Shown: in pieces, positions 61,493 through 64,000 of the stretch
Layout of the letters: each line of letters starts with the position of its first letter
How positions within the stretch are numbered: position 1 is the first letter of the stretch
Made by a program: the position numbers and the translations under genes
Source of the DNA: Heterostelium album PN500
Taxonomy: Eukaryota; Evosea; Eumycetozoa; Acytosteliales; Acytosteliaceae
NCBI RefSeq assembly: GCF_000004825.1
Contig: NW_008805076.1
Coordinates: 990,920 to 1,054,919, forward strand
Length of the DNA stretch: 64,000 nt
Direction of reading: 5' to 3'
Notes under the pieces: model-generated
What the model was told of the DNA's origin: nothing
What the model saw: the letters and a program-made list of their open reading frames with translations, nothing else
The model's database searches: none

Positions 61493-62884
61493 CACTACAA
61501 TTTTTTCGTAGTTGTTACGAAGTTTTTACATAGTATTCAACTCAATAAATGCAAAAAAAAAAAAATTTGTATGAAAAAGCATACTACGAATGGGATTCGT
61601 TATGCCCTTTTTTACACATTAAATTCGTAGTTGTTACGACAATTTATTTTTTAATGAGAAAAAAAAATGTTAAATAACTTTAAAAAGAACACTTGCAACG
61701 ATTTTATAGATAATCTATATTATAAATGAGAATATTTATTTTTTTGTTAATCATAATTACTATATTAGTATTTATTCAGAAGATAAAGCTTTTAAATGTA
61801 AACATACCAATATTGCATTCATAGACATGTCTCATAGTTGAATCTACTATTGCAAAAGATCGTCAATGCATCATCGATCTCTACAATGTCAGTTTCATTT
61901 GTCTTTTGTATCTTTTCACCACCTTGTTTGAATTTGATACTGTTTTCAAATGAATTATTGATTATACTATACAATGTTTGTTATTGTAGCTTCCCACCAA
62001 GTGCTATATCGACACCATCTATTTTTTTTTTTTGTTAGTTCACATTCTAAACATCAATTAAATATACACTGGAATGACATACTATTTGATTTAGCAAAGA
62101 CTTTTTTGTCCATTTTGGAATAACGATGGGCGAACATCAGATGATCGATTATTCTTCTCTCTCTTTGTGTTGTTTGTCTTTGTTGTATTTCAGAAGTTCG
62201 AACGATCGTTGTTGTTCTGTGGTTGTAGTTGCTGTAATTTGAGTTGTTGCTGCTGTTGATGTTGATATTGTTGTTGTTGGTTCGTTGGTCGCATTTGTAG
62301 TGTTTGTTGGTTTAGTAGCAATATCTGCTGAGAAAGATATTCGATCTCCATATCTTGACTCTCCAAATAACTAATAAATGGATTATTTAAATTAAAAAAA
62401 CTATTGTTATAGATTATTGTTATTATTGTTATTATTATTATTATTATAATTAATATTGTTATTGCTATAAGTGAAGTTATTGTTATTGTTATTGTTAATG
62501 TTACTGTTATTGTTATTGTTACTGTTGACTATCTCAAATTAAATAACTATTGTTTGATATTGCTATCAAATCTGCAAATCGATAATAAATAACTATTAAT
62601 TGACTATCTTAAATTAAATCTTAAATATTATTATTAATTGACTATCTCAAATTAAATAACTATTGTTTGAAATGATCATTTTTTTTTTTTTTTTTGGTTC
62701 GAGTCATCAAAATAAATTTTTAAAATTAATGTGGTAAAAATCTCGACAAATTGTAAAAAAATGATAACCACACTAGCACACCTTAAATTTTTACTATGAT
62801 CAAAATGCACGTTTCAAAAGTGAAAAACTTTTTTCACACACTGATTTGTGTGGTGCCCATGACAACTACGAAACAATCGTAGTG
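61493..62884 (-). mobile_element. CACTA-like DNA element, copy 2, inside the gypsy element
   Basis: 1,392 bp, near identical to copy 1; differences include a small insertion near 61665 and an extra TTATTG/TTACTG tract near 62505. Starts CACTACAATTTTTTCGTAG and ends CTACGAAACAATCGTAGTG, the expected TAGTG end. It interrupts the gypsy pol region after RT and is followed at once by integrase C-terminal sequence. Flanking triplets differ (ATA left, CAT right), and the intervening RNase H and integrase core are missing. Insertion followed by deletion or recombination is likely. The same minus-strand coding-like blocks are present. Confidence 0.75.
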
Positions 62885-64000
62885 CATTCTTAATTGCTTA
62901 TGGTAGAAATCCATCTACTGTCGCTGACTTGGCAATTCCTTTAAATAGAGAACCAAGTGATACAGTGAACGATAATGAGATTGAATCATTATTAAATTAT
63001 ACCTCTACAATCATTATAAATGTTAGAAATAACTTAATTAAGATTAGAAACAAGATGTTGTCTAATTATAATAAAAATAAAAAGTATAATGATTTTAAGA
63101 TCGGTGATAAAGTGTATGTAAAGGAAAAGAGACCTTCCAAGAAGTGGAACAAATTAGAAGCAGTATACGCTGGTCCCTATGAGATCATCGATATTGACAA
63201 ACAAAATTTAAATATAACTATAAGAGATTATATCTCTGGAGTTTCAAGAATTAGAACAACGTCTAAAACGTTGCACGTAAAATACTTTAAACACGCTCCA
63301 AAGGATGACGTGAACGAGAGAGAATACATTCCAGTAGAAAAATTAGATTCTTTTCTAAATAATGATGAATTAATATCCGATGTAAAAATGTCTGATATCA
63401 GTAATGAAGACGAAATCACAGATGAAACTATGGATCAAGACGACGTAGTTAATCATCAAGATGAAATTAATCAAGACGAAGATGATATCTCTGATCTTGA
63501 AGATTTAAATGATTTGATGACTGATATATCAAGTATTGATTCGTCATTAGAACCTAAAGGACATTTTTCAGATTTACAGTTATCGAGAATCTTAAATCCT
63601 GAAAAAAATACATATCATAAAGTTAGAGAAATTTTAAATAATAATAAATCTAGCCCAAATACATTTATAAATCTTTTAAGAACTTTAGAAGAAAAGGAAT
63701 CAGTAATAGATTACCCTCACAACAAAGTAACAGAGGAATCTAACCTTTTAATAAATAGTATTATGAAATTTGCAATATCGCCAGAATTATTCGAAATGAT
63801 TCAGAAAAGATCATTTAAAATAGTATCTAAAAGAAGATTAACTAGTAACACTGATTATTTAGTTAAAATAAGTAATACTGTTGGATGGGTTTCAAGACAA
63901 ATCCTCGCCAAACATGCATCCAAACAAATCAACGATTTCAACAAGAAAATCGACAACCTCAACCCTGTAGCCAATATTAACAGTTTACTCACTGCGATTG
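62884..64000 (+). pseudogene. Ty3/gypsy integrase C-terminus with chromodomain-like tail (runs off window)
   Basis: Open to the window end. It begins within the late integrase region (FLIAYGRNPSTVADL), then IKIRNKMLSNYNKN, FKIGDKVYVKEKRPSKKWNK and YAGPYEII (the GPY/F motif region). A long acidic linker rich in Asp, Glu and Ser follows (about 63390-63560). Near the end, SNTDYLVKISNTVGWVSRQ with HASKQINDF fits a chromodomain-like module as in chromoviruses such as dictyostelid Skipper. The N-terminal zinc finger and DDE catalytic core are absent. This frame is intact, so loss of the middle may be recent. Confidence 0.78.

Noticed and set aside
1-64000. CRISPR arrays, operons or bacterial genes
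   Set aside because: No regular spaced repeats or prokaryotic gene order; introns and codon use are eukaryotic throughout.

Overview
The window is nuclear DNA of a dictyostelid social amoeba, probably not Dictyostelium discoideum itself. The evidence is very AT-rich intergenic DNA, short GT..AG introns (about 50-150 nt), poly-N/Q/T tracts inside proteins, a G-alpha-1-type gene, a predicted hssA-like mini-gene, and retroelements sitting next to a tRNA gene. The species cannot be fixed from the sequence alone. Coding segments were joined by hand from reading frames and splice sites, so exon ends are predictions.

Region 1 (1-19.5 kb) is a divergent pair of very large secreted-protein genes. Each combines a DNase II-like domain with many IPT/TIG (Ig-like) repeats. 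The minus-strand gene runs off the left edge and has lost both catalytic HxK motifs. The plus-strand gene keeps both motifs and adds an SdrD/Cna-B-like module and a B-lectin-like C-terminus, but its reading frame is broken at two places. Region 2 (19.5-22.6 kb) holds a decayed coding relic, a tRNA-Leu(CAA) and a small TM2-domain gene.

Region 3 (22.8-52.5 kb) is an ordinary gene-rich arm. It carries an unrecognised helical protein, a Topors-like RING ligase, a 4-kb gene-poor stretch with two small ORFs, G protein alpha-1, an FMN-dependent 2-hydroxyacid oxidase, a VID27-like protein, a small coiled-coil protein, a two-TM protein and a tandem pair of zinc-finger-like paralogues. It ends with a WWE-BRCT protein, an XRN-family 5'-3' exoribonuclease with two RRMs inside its catalytic region and a PITH domain at its end, and Mediator subunit 16.

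Region 4 (52.6-64 kb) is a repeat-rich arm. It starts with an hssA-like mini-gene. A second, identical tRNA-Leu(CAA) follows, with a 5'-truncated non-LTR retrotransposon just upstream (target duplication visible) and a solo LTR 39 bp downstream (AGAC duplication visible). Beyond lie a MITE with long terminal inverted repeats and two near-identical copies of a 1.4-kb element with CACTA-like ends, which bracket or interrupt a broken Ty3/gypsy element with a chromodomain-like tail.

The most unusual items are the DNase II-IPT paralogue pair, the XRN-RRM-RRM-PITH architecture, the doubly targeted tRNA locus and the CACTA-like element family.
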